A stretch of 64,000 nt of DNA from Leptolyngbya sp. NIES-2104 (GTDB taxonomy: Bacteria; Cyanobacteriota; Cyanobacteriia; Leptolyngbyales; Leptolyngbyaceae). Numbering within the stretch: the first letter of the stretch is position 1; the number at the start of each line of letters is the position of its first letter. The position numbers and the translations under genes were made by a program. Location: contig NZ_BBWW01000001.1 of NCBI RefSeq assembly GCF_001485215.1, positions 1,736,001 through 1,800,000 of the forward strand. The letters are read 5' to 3'. This document shows, in pieces, positions 27,182 through 36,313 of this stretch. Under the pieces are notes generated by a model. It ran no database searches. It saw nothing but the letters and a program-made list of their open reading frames with translations, and was not told the DNA's origin.

Positions 27182-27457
27182 TTGTCGCTAAAATTCAGTT
27201 GGGCGGATTCCGGGAACTCTCTCTGGAAAAGATTCAGAGAGCATTTTTATCGTGTGGCGCGATCGCACAATAAAACAATTCCCAAAATTCGCACCTCTTC
27301 AAGCGTTGAAGCTGATTCTTTCGATAATCAGTTTTTCTTCGCGAATGAAATTCCATCACCGGAAACTGAATGGTTCGCTATTCAAGTCCGATCGGAATTC
27401 GCAGTTTTAGAGCATGATGCACCATCAGCTTTAGTCCGCTTTGAAGAACCAACTTAA
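27182..27457 (+). CDS. Doubtful small ORF upstream of rplC
   Basis: 91 codons beginning with TTG and no clear ribosome-binding site. The translation has no recognisable domain, and a terminator-like hairpin (CTCTCT/AGAGAG followed by a T run, 27218-27250) lies inside it. It may be only part of the untranslated leader of the ribosomal cluster. I list it because the stretch is otherwise without a gene. Confidence 0.2.
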   Translation: MSLKFSWADSGNSLWKRFREHFYRVARSHNKTIPKIRTSSSVEADSFDNQFFFANEIPSPETEWFAIQVRSEFAVLEHDAPSALVRFEEPT

Positions 27458-27474
27458 ACAAACGCGGAATCCGC

Positions 27475-27610
27475 TGCCTCTAATCTCCTAGAGGCAAGAT
27501 TCTTCTGGTTGTCCGACCGTGGAATCCGTTGGAGTGACAGAGACACAAATCGGCGATCGCTAATCCCGTTCGCTGTATTTGTCATGATGTGTAAACAAGG
27601 AGAAAAAACA
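27475..27610 (+). promoter_or_regulatory. Leader of the ribosomal protein cluster
   Basis: The region just before rplC has a 7-bp hairpin (TGCCTCT/AGAGGCA, 27475-27496) and ends with the ribosome-binding site AAGGAG at 27598-27603. The transcript start is not visible. A role in ribosomal-protein autoregulation is possible but only by analogy with other bacteria, where S10 leaders bind L4. Confidence 0.35.
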
Positions 27611-28249
27611 GTGGCTGTCGGAATTGTCGGCACGAAACTGGGCATGACTCAAGTGTTTGATGAGCAGCGGCGAGCAATCCCCGTTACCGTCATTCAAGCA
27701 GGTCCTTGCCCCGTCACCCAGGTCAAAACAAAGGAAACAGACGGGTATTCTGCAATCCAAATCGGATATGGCGAATGCACAGAGAAAGCTTTGAACAGAC
27801 CGGAATTGGGTCATTTGAAGAAATCGGAATCACCGCCTTTGAGACACTTGATCGAGTATCGAGTGGACAATGCGGGAGAGTATACCCTTGGTCAGCAATT
27901 AAAGGCTGATTTGTTCGAGGCGGGTCAAACTGTCGATGTGATTGGAACGAGCATCGGGCGAGGTTTCGCAGGCTATCAAAAGCGGCATAACTTTGCGCGA
28001 GGTCCGATGTCTCACGGTTCTAAGAATCACCGTGAACCCGGTTCGACCGGAGCGGGAACGACTCCCGGACGGGTTTACCCAGGGAAGAAAATGGCGGGTC
28101 GTTTGGGTGGCACTCAGACTACTGTTCGCAAATTGACGATCGTGCGTGTGGATGTCGATCGCAATGTGATTTTAGTCAAAGGTGCTGTTCCCGGAAAGCC
28201 TGGTGCGCTGGTTCAAATCGTACCTGCTACGATCGTCGGGGGTAACTAG
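27611..28249 (+). CDS. rplC: 50S ribosomal protein L3
   Basis: 212 residues from the GTG at 27611, placed 7 bases after AAGGAG; an upstream in-frame start at 27509 lacks this and is rejected. The N-terminus [12 protein letters not shown] and the central [14 protein letters not shown] segment are the L3 signatures. The long loop that reaches the peptidyl-transferase centre is [12 protein letters not shown]. It is the first gene of an 18-gene block. rpsJ, which precedes rplC in many bacteria, is absent, as is usual in cyanobacteria. Confidence 0.97.
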   Translation: MAVGIVGTKLGMTQVFDEQRRAIPVTVIQAGPCPVTQVKTKETDGYSAIQIGYGECTEKALNRPELGHLKKSESPPLRHLIEYRVDNAGEYTLGQQLKADLFEAGQTVDVIGTSIGRGFAGYQKRHNFARGPMSHGSKNHREPGSTGAGTTPGRVYPGKKMAGRLGGTQTTVRKLTIVRVDVDRNVILVKGAVPGKPGALVQIVPATIVGGN

Positions 28250-28251
28250 AA

Positions 28252-28887
28252 ATGGCAGACTTTACAGTAAAAACGTGGGACGGAACGGACGCGGGAACTG
28301 CCGCGATCGAGCTTAAAACCGCAAGACCCGAATCCGCTGCTGGGATTTTGCATCGGGCAGTGATTCGCCAGATGGCAAATTCGCGTCAAGGAACGGTTTC
28401 GACAAAAACCCGCGCAGAAGTTCGGGGGGGTGGTCGCAAGCCTTGGAGACAGAAAGGAACTGGACGCGCTCGTGCAGGTTCTAACCGTTCTCCGTTGTGG
28501 AGAGGGGGCGGTGTGATCTTTGGACCAAAACCCAGAGATTACTCGATTAAAATGAACCGCAAGGAGCGGAGATTAGCGCTCAGAACGGCATTCCAAGGAC
28601 GAGCAGAAGATTTGATCGTGGTGCAGGACTTTGCAGATAAGCTGCCTCGCCCGAAAACGAAAGAGCTGGTTCAAGCGTTATCGCGTTGGGGTGTTGAAGC
28701 AGGATCGCGGGTTTTGATGATCGTGGCTGAACGGGATGAAAACGTTTATCTCTCGGCTCGAAACGTTGAGCGTTTGAGACTCATTTCAGCGAACAACCTC
28801 AATGTTTATGATTTGCTCCACGCGGATCATATTGTTGCGACTTCCGCAGCACTCGAAAAAATTCAGGAGGTGTACGGTGAAGACTGA
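28252..28887 (+). CDS. rplD: 50S ribosomal protein L4
   Basis: 211 residues. The extended loop [19 protein letters not shown], which lines the exit tunnel, is intact, and the globular part follows it. It binds 23S rRNA early in assembly and in several bacteria represses its own operon. It starts 2 bp after rplC. Its last 11 bases overlap the start of rplW. Confidence 0.97.
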   Translation: MADFTVKTWDGTDAGTAAIELKTARPESAAGILHRAVIRQMANSRQGTVSTKTRAEVRGGGRKPWRQKGTGRARAGSNRSPLWRGGGVIFGPKPRDYSIKMNRKERRLALRTAFQGRAEDLIVVQDFADKLPRPKTKELVQALSRWGVEAGSRVLMIVAERDENVYLSARNVERLRLISANNLNVYDLLHADHIVATSAALEKIQEVYGED

Positions 28888-29176
28888 TCCCCGCAATCTA
28901 GCTGATATCATTCGTCGCCCTCTGATCACAGAAAAAGCGACACGGTTGCTCGAACTGAATCAATATACATTTGAAGTTCAGCCGAAAGCCACTAAGCCCG
29001 ACATCGTAGCTGCGATCGAATATCTTTTCGACGTTAAAGTAACGGGCATCAGCACGATGAATCTTCCTCGCAAGAAGAAGCGCGTCGGTAAGTATCTGGG
29101 CTATAAGCCGCAGTACAAAAAAGCGATCGTGACCTTAGCTGAAGGCAACACGATTACTCTGTTCCCCGAAGTATAA
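28877..29176 (+). CDS. rplW: 50S ribosomal protein L23
   Basis: 99 residues from the GTG at 28877, preceded by AGGAGG with 6-base spacing. The longer frame from 28802 would run inside rplD and has no L23 character. The protein has [10 protein letters not shown] near residue 14 and the basic P-R-K-K-K-R-V-G-K tail loop. It sits at the tunnel exit and docks trigger factor and SRP. The GTG start overlapping rplD by 11 bp implies coupled translation. Confidence 0.96.
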   Translation: MKTDPRNLADIIRRPLITEKATRLLELNQYTFEVQPKATKPDIVAAIEYLFDVKVTGISTMNLPRKKKRVGKYLGYKPQYKKAIVTLAEGNTITLFPEV

Positions 29177-29194
29177 CCATCCAGAGAAAAAACT

Positions 29195-30058
29195 ATGGGA
29201 ATCCGAAATTTTCGACCCTATACCCCTGGTACACGCCAAAGAAGCGTCTCTGACTTCAGCGAAGTCACCAAATCGGAACCCGAAAAGTCTTTGGTGGTGT
29301 ACAAGCACCGTAACAAAGGACGGAACAATCGGGGCGTGATTACCTGCCGTCACCGGGGCGGCGGTCACAAGAAGCTGTACCGCATGATCGATTTCAAACG
29401 CGATAAGCGCAATGTCGTCGCAACCGTTGCCGCGATCGAGTACGATCCCAACCGCAACGCCCGGATTGCATTGCTGTTTTACGCGGATGGTGAAAAGCGC
29501 TATATCTTGCAGCCTGTCGGTTTGAAGGTTGGCACGAAAGTGCAAGCGGGCGACAATGCCCCGATCGAAGTTGGAAACGCTTTACCGTTGGAAAAGATTC
29601 CGCTCGGTACGATCGTTCACAACGTCGAACTACAAGCGGGTAAAGGCGGTCAGATTGTTCGTGCTGCGGGTGCTGCCGCGCAAGTTGCCGCAAAAGAAGG
29701 TGACTATGTAACTCTGAAACTGCCTTCGACTGAAGTTCGGATGGTGCGGAAAGAGTGTTACGCCACGATCGGACAAGTGGGCAACACCGATCACAGAAAC
29801 CAAACGCTTGGAAAAGCGGGACGTAAACGCCATTTAGGTCGTCGTCCTGAAGTGCGTGGTAGTGTGATGAACCCTGTGGATCACCCACATGGTGGGGGTG
29901 AAGGACGTGCGCCAATTGGTCGATCGGGACCTGTCACGCCTTGGGGTAAACCGACCTTGGGCGCGAAGACTCGCAAGAAGAAGAAACTGAGTAACGCCTT
30001 GATCGTGCGTCGTCGTCGTAAGACTTCTAAGCGCGGACGTGGCGGACGCGAATCGTAA
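29195..30058 (+). CDS. rplB: 50S ribosomal protein L2
   Basis: 287 residues, full length. The signature [13 protein letters not shown] lies near residue 226 and includes the histidine implicated in subunit association and peptidyl transfer. The C-terminal tail is highly basic (K-T-R-K-K-K-K-L-S, then [10 protein letters not shown]). It starts 18 bp after rplW. Confidence 0.98.
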   Translation: MGIRNFRPYTPGTRQRSVSDFSEVTKSEPEKSLVVYKHRNKGRNNRGVITCRHRGGGHKKLYRMIDFKRDKRNVVATVAAIEYDPNRNARIALLFYADGEKRYILQPVGLKVGTKVQAGDNAPIEVGNALPLEKIPLGTIVHNVELQAGKGGQIVRAAGAAAQVAAKEGDYVTLKLPSTEVRMVRKECYATIGQVGNTDHRNQTLGKAGRKRHLGRRPEVRGSVMNPVDHPHGGGEGRAPIGRSGPVTPWGKPTLGAKTRKKKKLSNALIVRRRRKTSKRGRGGRES

Positions 30059-30078
30059 GTTAAGGAGACGCACAAACG

Positions 30079-30357
30079 ATGGCACGTTCATTGAAAAAAG
30101 GTCCCTTTATTGCTGACCACTTGATGAAAAAAGTGGAAAACGCAAGAGCAAAAGGTGACACGCAAGTGATCAAAACTTGGTCACGCGCATCGACAATTCT
30201 GCCGCAAATGATCGGTATGACATTTGGCGTTCATAACGGGAAAGTTCATGTTCCCGTGTACGTGAGCGAACAAATGGTCGGTCATAAGCTGGGAGAATTT
30301 GCGCCAACTCGGACTTACCGAGGACATGGCGGCGGCGATAAGAAATCGCGGAGGTAG
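30079..30357 (+). CDS. rpsS: 30S ribosomal protein S19
   Basis: 92 residues. [10 protein letters not shown] begins the protein and the [14 protein letters not shown] signature lies near residue 70. S19 binds the head of the 30S subunit near the decoding site and contacts S13. It is 20 bp after rplB and 5 bp before rplV. Confidence 0.97.
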   Translation: MARSLKKGPFIADHLMKKVENARAKGDTQVIKTWSRASTILPQMIGMTFGVHNGKVHVPVYVSEQMVGHKLGEFAPTRTYRGHGGGDKKSRR

Positions 30358-30362
30358 GAACA

Positions 30363-30722
30363 ATGGCGACACAAACACCAGGAGAAGTCAAGGCGGTAGC
30401 CCGCTATATTCGGATGTCACCGTTTAAGGTGCGCCGAGTGCTGGATCAAATTCGCGGTCGTTCCTATCGGGAAGCGCTAATTATCCTCGAATTTATGCCG
30501 TATCGCGCTTGTGAGCCTGTTCTTAAAGTTCTAAGATCGGCTGCTGCTAACGCAGAACACAACGAAGGTTACAGCCGGGGCAATCTGGTCGTGAGTCAAG
30601 CATTCGCTGACCAAGGACCAGTCTTGAAGCGGTTTAGACCGAGAGCACAAGGACGGGCATATCAAATCCGCAAACCGACGTGCCACATCACGATCGGCGT
30701 TGCACCTAGCGCAGATTCATAA
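30363..30722 (+). CDS. rplV: 50S ribosomal protein L22
   Basis: 119 residues. The sequence starts with [16 protein letters not shown]. Near the C-terminus the hairpin loop [12 protein letters not shown] reaches into the exit tunnel, the site of macrolide interactions. It precedes rpsC by 11 bp. Confidence 0.97.
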   Translation: MATQTPGEVKAVARYIRMSPFKVRRVLDQIRGRSYREALIILEFMPYRACEPVLKVLRSAAANAEHNEGYSRGNLVVSQAFADQGPVLKRFRPRAQGRAYQIRKPTCHITIGVAPSADS

Positions 30723-30733
30723 GGGAGAACAAC

Positions 30734-31486
30734 ATGGGACAGAAGATTAACCCGAATGGATTTCGGCTCGGTGTGATCAAAGAACATCGATCGCGCTGGT
30801 TTGCAGATTCCGATCGTTATCCCGACTTGCTTCAGGAAGACCACAAAATTCGGCATTTCTTCACCAAGAATCCGAGAAATCTGGACAACCTGAAGAAGCC
30901 AGGGATTTCTGAAATCCGCATCGAGCGCAAAGCCGATCAAATTGATTTAGAAATCCGTACCTCACGTCCCGGCGTTGTCGTCGGTCGCGGTGGTGCTGGA
31001 ATCGAAGTGCTAAGAACCAATCTTCAGCAAGCATTGGGAGCCAGCGATCGACAAATCCGCATCAACGTCGTGGAAGTTGCTCGTGTGGATGCCGATGCTG
31101 CGTTGATTGGTGAGTACATTGCTGAACAGCTAGAGCGTCGGGTTTCGTTCCGTCGCGTCGTGCGTCAAGCGATCCAACGCGCTCAACGGGCAGGTATTGA
31201 GGGCATCAAAATCCAAGTGAGCGGTCGTCTGAACGGAGCTGAAATTGCTCGTCCAGAAGCTTCTCGCGAAGGAAGTGTCCCGCTGCACACCTTGAGAGCA
31301 GATATCGATTACGTTTGCACGACTGCCCAAACGATCTACGGAACGTTGGGCATCAAAGTTTGGGTGTTCAAGGGAGAAATCTTACCCGGACAAGAGCGTG
31401 AAGCGGAAGTCGTTGCACCGAATCAACAGCCGCGTCGTCGTCAACAGCGTCGTCAGCGTTTTGAAGATCGATCGAACGAAGGGTAG
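30734..31486 (+). CDS. rpsC: 30S ribosomal protein S3
   Basis: 250 residues. The KH domain motif is [10 protein letters not shown] near residue 82, and the C-terminal domain has [10 protein letters not shown] near residue 165. The C-terminal tail ([11 protein letters not shown]) is longer and more basic than in many bacteria. After this gene the tight spacing of the cluster is broken by a 142-bp insertion of heptamer repeats. Confidence 0.97.
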   Translation: MGQKINPNGFRLGVIKEHRSRWFADSDRYPDLLQEDHKIRHFFTKNPRNLDNLKKPGISEIRIERKADQIDLEIRTSRPGVVVGRGGAGIEVLRTNLQQALGASDRQIRINVVEVARVDADAALIGEYIAEQLERRVSFRRVVRQAIQRAQRAGIEGIKIQVSGRLNGAEIARPEASREGSVPLHTLRADIDYVCTTAQTIYGTLGIKVWVFKGEILPGQEREAEVVAPNQQPRRRQQRRQRFEDRSNEG

Positions 31487-31491
31487 GTAAG

Positions 31492-31606
31492 AAGGTGCGA
31501 GGTGTGAGGTTTGAGGTGTGGGGTGTAAGAGGGCAAGAGAACTTGAAATTTCTTCCCACACCCCGCACCCCACACCCCACACCCCACACCCCACACCCCA
31601 CACCCC
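31492..31606 (+). repeat. Inverted array of heptamer repeats between rpsC and rplP
   Basis: Positions 31492-31526 hold five G-rich heptamers (AAGGTGC, GAGGTGT, GAGGTTT, GAGGTGT, GGGGTGT). After a 31-base spacer, 31558-31606 hold seven C-rich heptamers (ACACCCC, with one GCACCCC). GGGGTGT is the exact complement of ACACCCC, so the two blocks can pair in the mRNA. This matches the type of short tandem heptamer repeats known in cyanobacteria, but its place inside a ribosomal cluster is unusual. Confidence 0.9.
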
Positions 31607-31628
31607 CAAACCTTACAGGTATCGACCA

Positions 31629-32057
31629 ATGTTAAGCCCAAGAAGAACAAAATTCCGTAAGCAGCAGCGCGGTCGGATGAAAGGATTGGCGACACGCGGA
31701 AGTCAACTCAACTTCGGTGACTTCGGCTTACAAGCCCTAGAGCCAACCTGGATCACATCGCGCCAAATTGAAGCCAGCCGTCGTGCGATGACGCGCTATA
31801 TCCGCCGGGGTGGACAAATCTGGATTCGGATTTTCCCCGATAAGCCCGTCACCGCTCGCGCCGCAGAAACCCGGATGGGATCTGGTAAAGGTGCGCCCGA
31901 ATACTGGGTCGCAGTCGTGAAACCTGGTCGGATCATGTTTGAAATCGCTGGAGTGCCCGAAGAGACTGCAAGAGAAGCCATGCGACTCGCACAGTATAAG
32001 CTCCCGATCAAAACCAAATTCATCACCCGTCAGCAAGTCGTTGAGGAGGAATCATAA
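31629..32057 (+). CDS. rplP: 50S ribosomal protein L16
   Basis: 142 residues from the ATG at 31629. The frame stays open upstream to 31518, but that would translate the heptamer array and add a non-L16 N-terminus, so I reject it. [16 protein letters not shown] is the standard start. [18 protein letters not shown] and [10 protein letters not shown] are conserved. L16 sits at the A-site of the large subunit. The ribosome-binding site is weak, which may matter with the hairpin just upstream. Confidence 0.97.
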   Translation: MLSPRRTKFRKQQRGRMKGLATRGSQLNFGDFGLQALEPTWITSRQIEASRRAMTRYIRRGGQIWIRIFPDKPVTARAAETRMGSGKGAPEYWVAVVKPGRIMFEIAGVPEETAREAMRLAQYKLPIKTKFITRQQVVEEES

Positions 32058-32060
32058 ACG

Positions 32061-32267
32061 ATGGCACTTCCAAAAATTGCAGACGCTCGATCGCTTAACG
32101 ACGAGGAACTTTCGGAACAGATTCTTTCCACTAAGAAAGACCTCTTCCAGCTCCGAATGCAGCAAGGGACTCGTCAACTCGAAAAACCCCATCAGTTCAA
32201 ACACCTGAAACACCGCCTCGCGCAGTTGCTGACGGTGGAACGTGAAAGACAGTTGAAAGGTGAGTAA
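32061..32267 (+). CDS. rpmC: 50S ribosomal protein L29
   Basis: 68 residues, all helical. The helical hairpin reads [11 protein letters not shown], then [13 protein letters not shown] and [12 protein letters not shown]. It is next to L23 at the tunnel exit in the ribosome. Gaps are 3 bp to rplP and 5 bp to rpsQ. Confidence 0.95.
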   Translation: MALPKIADARSLNDEELSEQILSTKKDLFQLRMQQGTRQLEKPHQFKHLKHRLAQLLTVERERQLKGE

Positions 32268-32272
32268 CTCCA

Positions 32273-32518
32273 ATGGCAGTCAAAGAAAGAACGGGTGTCG
32301 TAGTTAGCGACAAAATGGATAAAACGGTGGTGGTTGCAGTGGAAAACCGCGCAGCACACCCCAAATACGGAAAAATCGTAGTTCGGACAAAGCGCTACAA
32401 AGCACATGACGAAGAAAACAAGTGCAGACAAGGCGACCGCGTCCGAATTCAAGAAACTCGACCCTTGAGCCGCACCAAACGTTGGACTGTGCTTGAGATC
32501 GTGAGCACTAAAGCCTAA
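32273..32518 (+). CDS. rpsQ: 30S ribosomal protein S17
   Basis: 81 residues. [16 protein letters not shown] near the start and the R-Y-K-A-H-D-E, then [13 protein letters not shown] signature give the OB fold of S17. It is an early-binding 30S protein. It lies 18 bp before rplN. Confidence 0.97.
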   Translation: MAVKERTGVVVSDKMDKTVVVAVENRAAHPKYGKIVVRTKRYKAHDEENKCRQGDRVRIQETRPLSRTKRWTVLEIVSTKA

Positions 32519-32536
32519 CCCTACTAGGAGACGGAC

Positions 32537-32902
32537 ATGATTCAGCAGGAAAGCTATCTCAATGTGGCAGACAACAGCGGCGCTCGGAAGCTCATGTGCA
32601 TTCGTGTACTGGGTGGAAATCGTCGCTATGCCGGAGTTGGCGATGTGATTGTTGCTGTCGTGAAGGATGCAATTCCGAACATGGCAGTGAAAAAGTCGGA
32701 TGTTGTGAAAGCCGTGATTGTTCGCACTCGTAAAACCTTACGACGCGACAGCGGTATGAGCATTCGATTTGATGACAATGCCGCCGTGATTATTAACGCA
32801 GACGGCAACCCCAGAGGAACCCGTGTGTTTGGTCCCGTGGCGCGTGAACTCCGCGAAAAGAACTTCACCAAGATTGTTTCTCTAGCGCCGGAGGTGCTGT
32901 AG
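32537..32902 (+). CDS. rplN: 50S ribosomal protein L14
   Basis: 121 residues. [19 protein letters not shown] opens the protein. [13 protein letters not shown] near residue 100 is typical; this face contacts 16S rRNA in the intersubunit bridge. rplX begins immediately after its stop codon. Confidence 0.98.
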   Translation: MIQQESYLNVADNSGARKLMCIRVLGGNRRYAGVGDVIVAVVKDAIPNMAVKKSDVVKAVIVRTRKTLRRDSGMSIRFDDNAAVIINADGNPRGTRVFGPVARELREKNFTKIVSLAPEVL

Positions 32903-33253
32903 ATGGCATACAAACAGAAAAAATCTCTCGTTGCACTCAAAATGCACGTTAAAGCGGGCGACACAGTTCAAGTGATTTCTGGAAACGACAAAGGAAAAGT
33001 GGGCGAAATTATTCGCGCATTTCCGAAGCTCAGCAAAGTGATTGTCAAAGGGGTCAACCTTAAGACCAAGCACATCAAGCCGAGACAAGAAGGTGAATCC
33101 GGTCGGATTGAAACTTATGAATTTCCGATTCATAGTTCCAATGTGATGCTGTACTCCGAAAAAGAAAAAGTGGCTTCTCGCATTTGCTACACTTTCACCG
33201 AAGATGGACGCAAAGTGAGAAAGCTCGTCAAAACAGGCGAAATCATCGATTAA
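32903..33253 (+). CDS. rplX: 50S ribosomal protein L24
   Basis: 116 residues. The KOW motif [19 protein letters not shown] lies near residues 15-33. L24 starts large-subunit assembly by binding the 5' end of 23S rRNA. The start directly abuts rplN. A 50-bp gap to rplE follows, with a good GGGAGG site. Confidence 0.97.
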   Translation: MAYKQKKSLVALKMHVKAGDTVQVISGNDKGKVGEIIRAFPKLSKVIVKGVNLKTKHIKPRQEGESGRIETYEFPIHSSNVMLYSEKEKVASRICYTFTEDGRKVRKLVKTGEIID

Positions 33254-33303
33254 GCCTTTTCAACTCTTAGCCCTGACCAAGCCCAGGGAGGAACTAACAA
33301 ACC

Positions 33304-33849
33304 ATGTCCAACAGACTGAAAACCTCGTACCAAGAAAAAGTCGTTCCTAAGTTAACCGAGCAGTTTGGTTACAAGAACATTCATGAAGTCCCGAAAGTCG
33401 TCAAAATCACCGTAAACCGGGGTTTAGGCGAAGCGTCTCAAAATGCGAAAGCGCTTGAAGCATCTGTCAACGAACTCGCAGTCATCACTGGTCAGAAACC
33501 CGTCGTCACTCGCGCCAAAAAAGCGATCGCCGGATTCAAAATTCGTCAAGGAATGCCAGTTGGGGTGATGGTGACGCTCAGAGCCGATCGGATGTACAAC
33601 TTCCTGGATCGTTTGATGAACCTCGCACTGCCTCGGATTCGGGACTTTCGCGGCATCAGCCCGAAAAGCTTTGACGGACGCGGAAACTATACCCTCGGTC
33701 TGAGAGAGCAACTGATCTTCCCCGAAATCGAATACGACAGCATCGATCAAATCCGGGGGATGGACATCTCGATCATTACGACTGCAAGCACCGATGAAGA
33801 AGGACGTGCCCTGCTGAAAGAAATGGGCATGCCGTTCCGAGATAACTAA
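33304..33849 (+). CDS. rplE: 50S ribosomal protein L5
   Basis: 181 residues. [15 protein letters not shown] near residue 27 and [10 protein letters not shown] near residue 108 are the L5 patterns. It binds 5S rRNA and contacts the P-site tRNA. rpsN, which in many bacteria follows rplE, is not present, as is usual in cyanobacteria. Confidence 0.98.
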   Translation: MSNRLKTSYQEKVVPKLTEQFGYKNIHEVPKVVKITVNRGLGEASQNAKALEASVNELAVITGQKPVVTRAKKAIAGFKIRQGMPVGVMVTLRADRMYNFLDRLMNLALPRIRDFRGISPKSFDGRGNYTLGLREQLIFPEIEYDSIDQIRGMDISIITTASTDEEGRALLKEMGMPFRDN

Positions 33850-33872
33850 CGCAGTCACACACAGAGGCAACT

Positions 33873-34274
33873 ATGGCAGCAAACGATACCATTTCAGATA
33901 TGCTGACGCGCATTCGGAACGCAAGCTTAGCGCGTCACCAAACGACCGAAGTTCCATCGACCCGCATGACTCGCAGTATTGCTCAAGTCCTAGTCGCGGA
34001 AGGCTTTATCGCTTCCATCGAAGAAGTGGGCGAAATTCCGAAAAAGAATCTCGTTCTCGGACTCAAGTACAAAGGCAAAAGTCGCAAACCGATTATTACT
34101 GCCTTAAAGCGCATTAGTCGCCCTGGATTGCGCGTCTACTCGAACCACAAAGACCTCCCTCGCGTCTTAGGTGGAATCGGGATCGCGATCGTATCAACAT
34201 CAAGCGGCATTATGACCGATCGCGAAGCTCGTAAATCGGGTGTTGGCGGTGAAGTCCTTTGCTACGTCTGGTAG
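33873..34274 (+). CDS. rpsH: 30S ribosomal protein S8
   Basis: 133 residues. [14 protein letters not shown] opens the protein and the C-terminal [13 protein letters not shown] is the S8 signature. It binds helix 21 of 16S rRNA; in some bacteria it also represses the spc operon. It ends 12 bp before rplF. Confidence 0.98.
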   Translation: MAANDTISDMLTRIRNASLARHQTTEVPSTRMTRSIAQVLVAEGFIASIEEVGEIPKKNLVLGLKYKGKSRKPIITALKRISRPGLRVYSNHKDLPRVLGGIGIAIVSTSSGIMTDREARKSGVGGEVLCYVW

Positions 34275-34286
34275 GAGGAAAAAACA

Positions 34287-34835
34287 ATGTCTCGTATTGG
34301 AAAACGTCCGATTACAATCCCTGCAAAAGTAACCGTCACGGTGAATGGTCAGGAAGTCGTCGTCAAAGGACCGAAAGGCGAACTATCGAGAGTGCTTCCG
34401 GCAGGAGTCACGATCAATACCCAAGACGACGTGGTTAATGTGAATCGCGTCAACGAATCCCGCATGGCTCGTGAGCGTCATGGTCTATGTCGTACGCTGG
34501 TCGCCAACATGGTCGAAGGAGTCTCTAACGGATTTCAACGCCGTCTAGAGATTCAAGGGGTCGGTTATCGTGCCGCAGTTCAAGGTAGAAATCTGAACCT
34601 GAGCATGGGTTACAGTCACCCTGTCTTAATCGAACCGCCCGAAGGAATTCAATTCCAAGTGGAAAACAACACTAACGTGATTGTGACCGGAATTGATAAA
34701 GAGATTGTCGGCAACACGGCTGCGAAAATTCGATCGGTGCGTCCCCCGGAACCTTACAAGGGCAAGGGAATTCGCTATCAAGGCGAAGCAGTTCGCCGCA
34801 AGGTTGGTAAGACTGGCGGTAAAGGGAAGAAATAA
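34287..34835 (+). CDS. rplF: 50S ribosomal protein L6
   Basis: 182 residues of two repeated domains. [12 protein letters not shown] begins the protein, and [12 protein letters not shown] is the C-terminal signature near residue 153. It lies near the sarcin-ricin loop and factor-binding site. rplR follows after 3 bp. Confidence 0.98.
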   Translation: MSRIGKRPITIPAKVTVTVNGQEVVVKGPKGELSRVLPAGVTINTQDDVVNVNRVNESRMARERHGLCRTLVANMVEGVSNGFQRRLEIQGVGYRAAVQGRNLNLSMGYSHPVLIEPPEGIQFQVENNTNVIVTGIDKEIVGNTAAKIRSVRPPEPYKGKGIRYQGEAVRRKVGKTGGKGKK

Positions 34836-34838
34836 ACT

Positions 34839-35204
34839 ATGAGCAAAGTAAGTCGTCGAGAATCTACACGGGTTCGCCATGCTCGGATTCGCCGCCGTAT
34901 GTCTGGCACTCCAGAGCGTCCCCGGTTAGCGGTCTTCAAGTCGAATCATCATATCTATGCTCAATTGATTGATGATGTGGCGCAACATACGATCGCATCT
35001 GCTTCCACAGTCGATCCTGAACTCAAAGAAAAGATCGAATCAGGAGCAAACTGTACGGCTGCATCAGAAGTCGGCAAATTGATCGCTGAACGTGCGAAAG
35101 CGAAAGGGATCGAGCAAGTGGTGTTCGATCGCGGTGGGAACTTATATCATGGTCGCATCCAGACCTTAGCGGATGCTGCCCGTGAAGCGGGTCTGAACTT
35201 CTAG
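34839..35204 (+). CDS. rplR: 50S ribosomal protein L18
   Basis: 121 residues. The N-terminus is highly basic ([14 protein letters not shown]), followed by [11 protein letters not shown] and the C-terminal [13 protein letters not shown]. It carries 5S rRNA into the large subunit together with L5. Spacing is 12 bp to rpsE. Confidence 0.97.
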   Translation: MSKVSRRESTRVRHARIRRRMSGTPERPRLAVFKSNHHIYAQLIDDVAQHTIASASTVDPELKEKIESGANCTAASEVGKLIAERAKAKGIEQVVFDRGGNLYHGRIQTLADAAREAGLNF

Positions 35205-35216
35205 GAGCAAACACAA

Positions 35217-35744
35217 ATGGCTAAGGCAAAAGGAAAAGAAAAGAAATCGCGTGAAAAGGAATCTGAATTCCAAGAGCGCGTGGTTCAGATCCGCCGGGTA
35301 ACCAAAGTGGTGAAAGGTGGTAAAAAGCTCAGTTTTAGAGCGATCGTGGTCGTCGGTAACGAGAAAGGTCAAGTCGGTGTCGGTGTCGGCAAAGCGAGTG
35401 ACGTGATCGGAGCCGTGAAAAAAGGGGTTGCAGACGGTAAAAAACATCTAATCGATGTCCCTCTAACCAAAGCAAACTCGATTCCTCACCCTGCGACTGC
35501 AACAGGCGGCGGCGCGAAAGTGCTGATGCGTCCTGCGGCTCCGGGGACTGGGGTAATTGCGGGTGGTGCGGTTCGTACCGTGTTGGAACTTGCTGGCGTG
35601 AAGAACATTCTGGCGAAACAGCTTGGATCAGATAACCCGCTGAACAATGCGCGTGCGGCGGTGAATGCGTTAGCTGGACTCCGCACTCTATCGGATGTAG
35701 CACAAGAGCGCGGCATTCCGGTTGAACAACTCTACAGCGTTTAG
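35217..35744 (+). CDS. rpsE: 30S ribosomal protein S5
   Basis: 175 residues. The N-terminal dsRNA-binding part has [16 protein letters not shown] near residues 40-55. The second domain has [12 protein letters not shown] near residue 108. An N-terminal extension rich in lysine and glutamate is typical of cyanobacteria. S5 affects decoding accuracy. Confidence 0.98.
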   Translation: MAKAKGKEKKSREKESEFQERVVQIRRVTKVVKGGKKLSFRAIVVVGNEKGQVGVGVGKASDVIGAVKKGVADGKKHLIDVPLTKANSIPHPATATGGGAKVLMRPAAPGTGVIAGGAVRTVLELAGVKNILAKQLGSDNPLNNARAAVNALAGLRTLSDVAQERGIPVEQLYSV

Positions 35745-35753
35745 GAGTCACAA

Positions 35754-36197
35754 ATGAGATTAGAAGATGCTGTGCCCCAACCAGGCTCTACCAAGCGGAA
35801 ACGTCGCATCGGTCGCGGCATTTCTGCGGGTCAAGGCGCGAGTGGTGGCTATGGAATGCGGGGTCAAAAATCTCGATCGGGTCGTCCGACTCGTCCGGGG
35901 TTTGAAGGGGGTCAAACGCCGCTGTATCGTCGCTTGCCGAAGTTGAAATACTTTACGGTGATCAATCGTAAGTTCTTCACGGCGATCAATGTGGGCGATT
36001 TAGCTGAGTTGGATGCCAATTCTGAGGTGACGTTATCTTCGCTGATGGATGCGGGGATTGTGACACAAGATGATGGACCGCTGAAGATTTTGGGCGATGG
36101 TGAGTTGTCGGTGAAGCTGAGCGTGAAAGCGGCAGCGTTTACTGAGGGCGCGAAGTCGAAGATCGAAGCGGCTGGCGGAACTTGTGAAGTGGTTTAA
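35754..36197 (+). CDS. rplO: 50S ribosomal protein L15
   Basis: 147 residues. The glycine/arginine-rich N-terminal half includes [16 protein letters not shown] and [10 protein letters not shown]. The C-terminal L15 domain ends A-G-G-T-C-E-V-V. It is the last gene of the block. The secY, adk and infA genes usually next in other cyanobacteria are not present; a hairpin and an unrelated gene on the other strand follow. Confidence 0.97.
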   Translation: MRLEDAVPQPGSTKRKRRIGRGISAGQGASGGYGMRGQKSRSGRPTRPGFEGGQTPLYRRLPKLKYFTVINRKFFTAINVGDLAELDANSEVTLSSLMDAGIVTQDDGPLKILGDGELSVKLSVKAAAFTEGAKSKIEAAGGTCEVV

Positions 36198-36216
36198 CTT
36201 CCTAAGCTTACTTCTG

Positions 36217-36258
36217 ATGAAACCTACATCGAGCTTTTAATCTTGATGTAGGTTTCAT
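36217..36258 (+). terminator. Hairpin closing the ribosomal cluster
   Basis: A perfect 14-bp stem (ATGAAACCTACATC with its exact complement) and a 14-base loop lie 20 bp after the rplO stop. The tail after the stem is not a strict T run, so efficiency is uncertain, but the position argues for the end of the operon. Confidence 0.7.
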
Positions 36259-36313
36259 GTTAAAGATTGCCGTGATATTGCGAACTCTCATTTCGTTCCT
36301 CTAATGCACTAAA

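Noticed and set aside
31558-31606. Short repeat array as a CRISPR
   Set aside because: Units of seven bases without spacers; no cas genes; it is a tandem heptamer repeat.
31518-31628. N-terminal extension of L16
   Set aside because: It would translate the heptamer array; the ATG at 31629 gives the standard L16 start.
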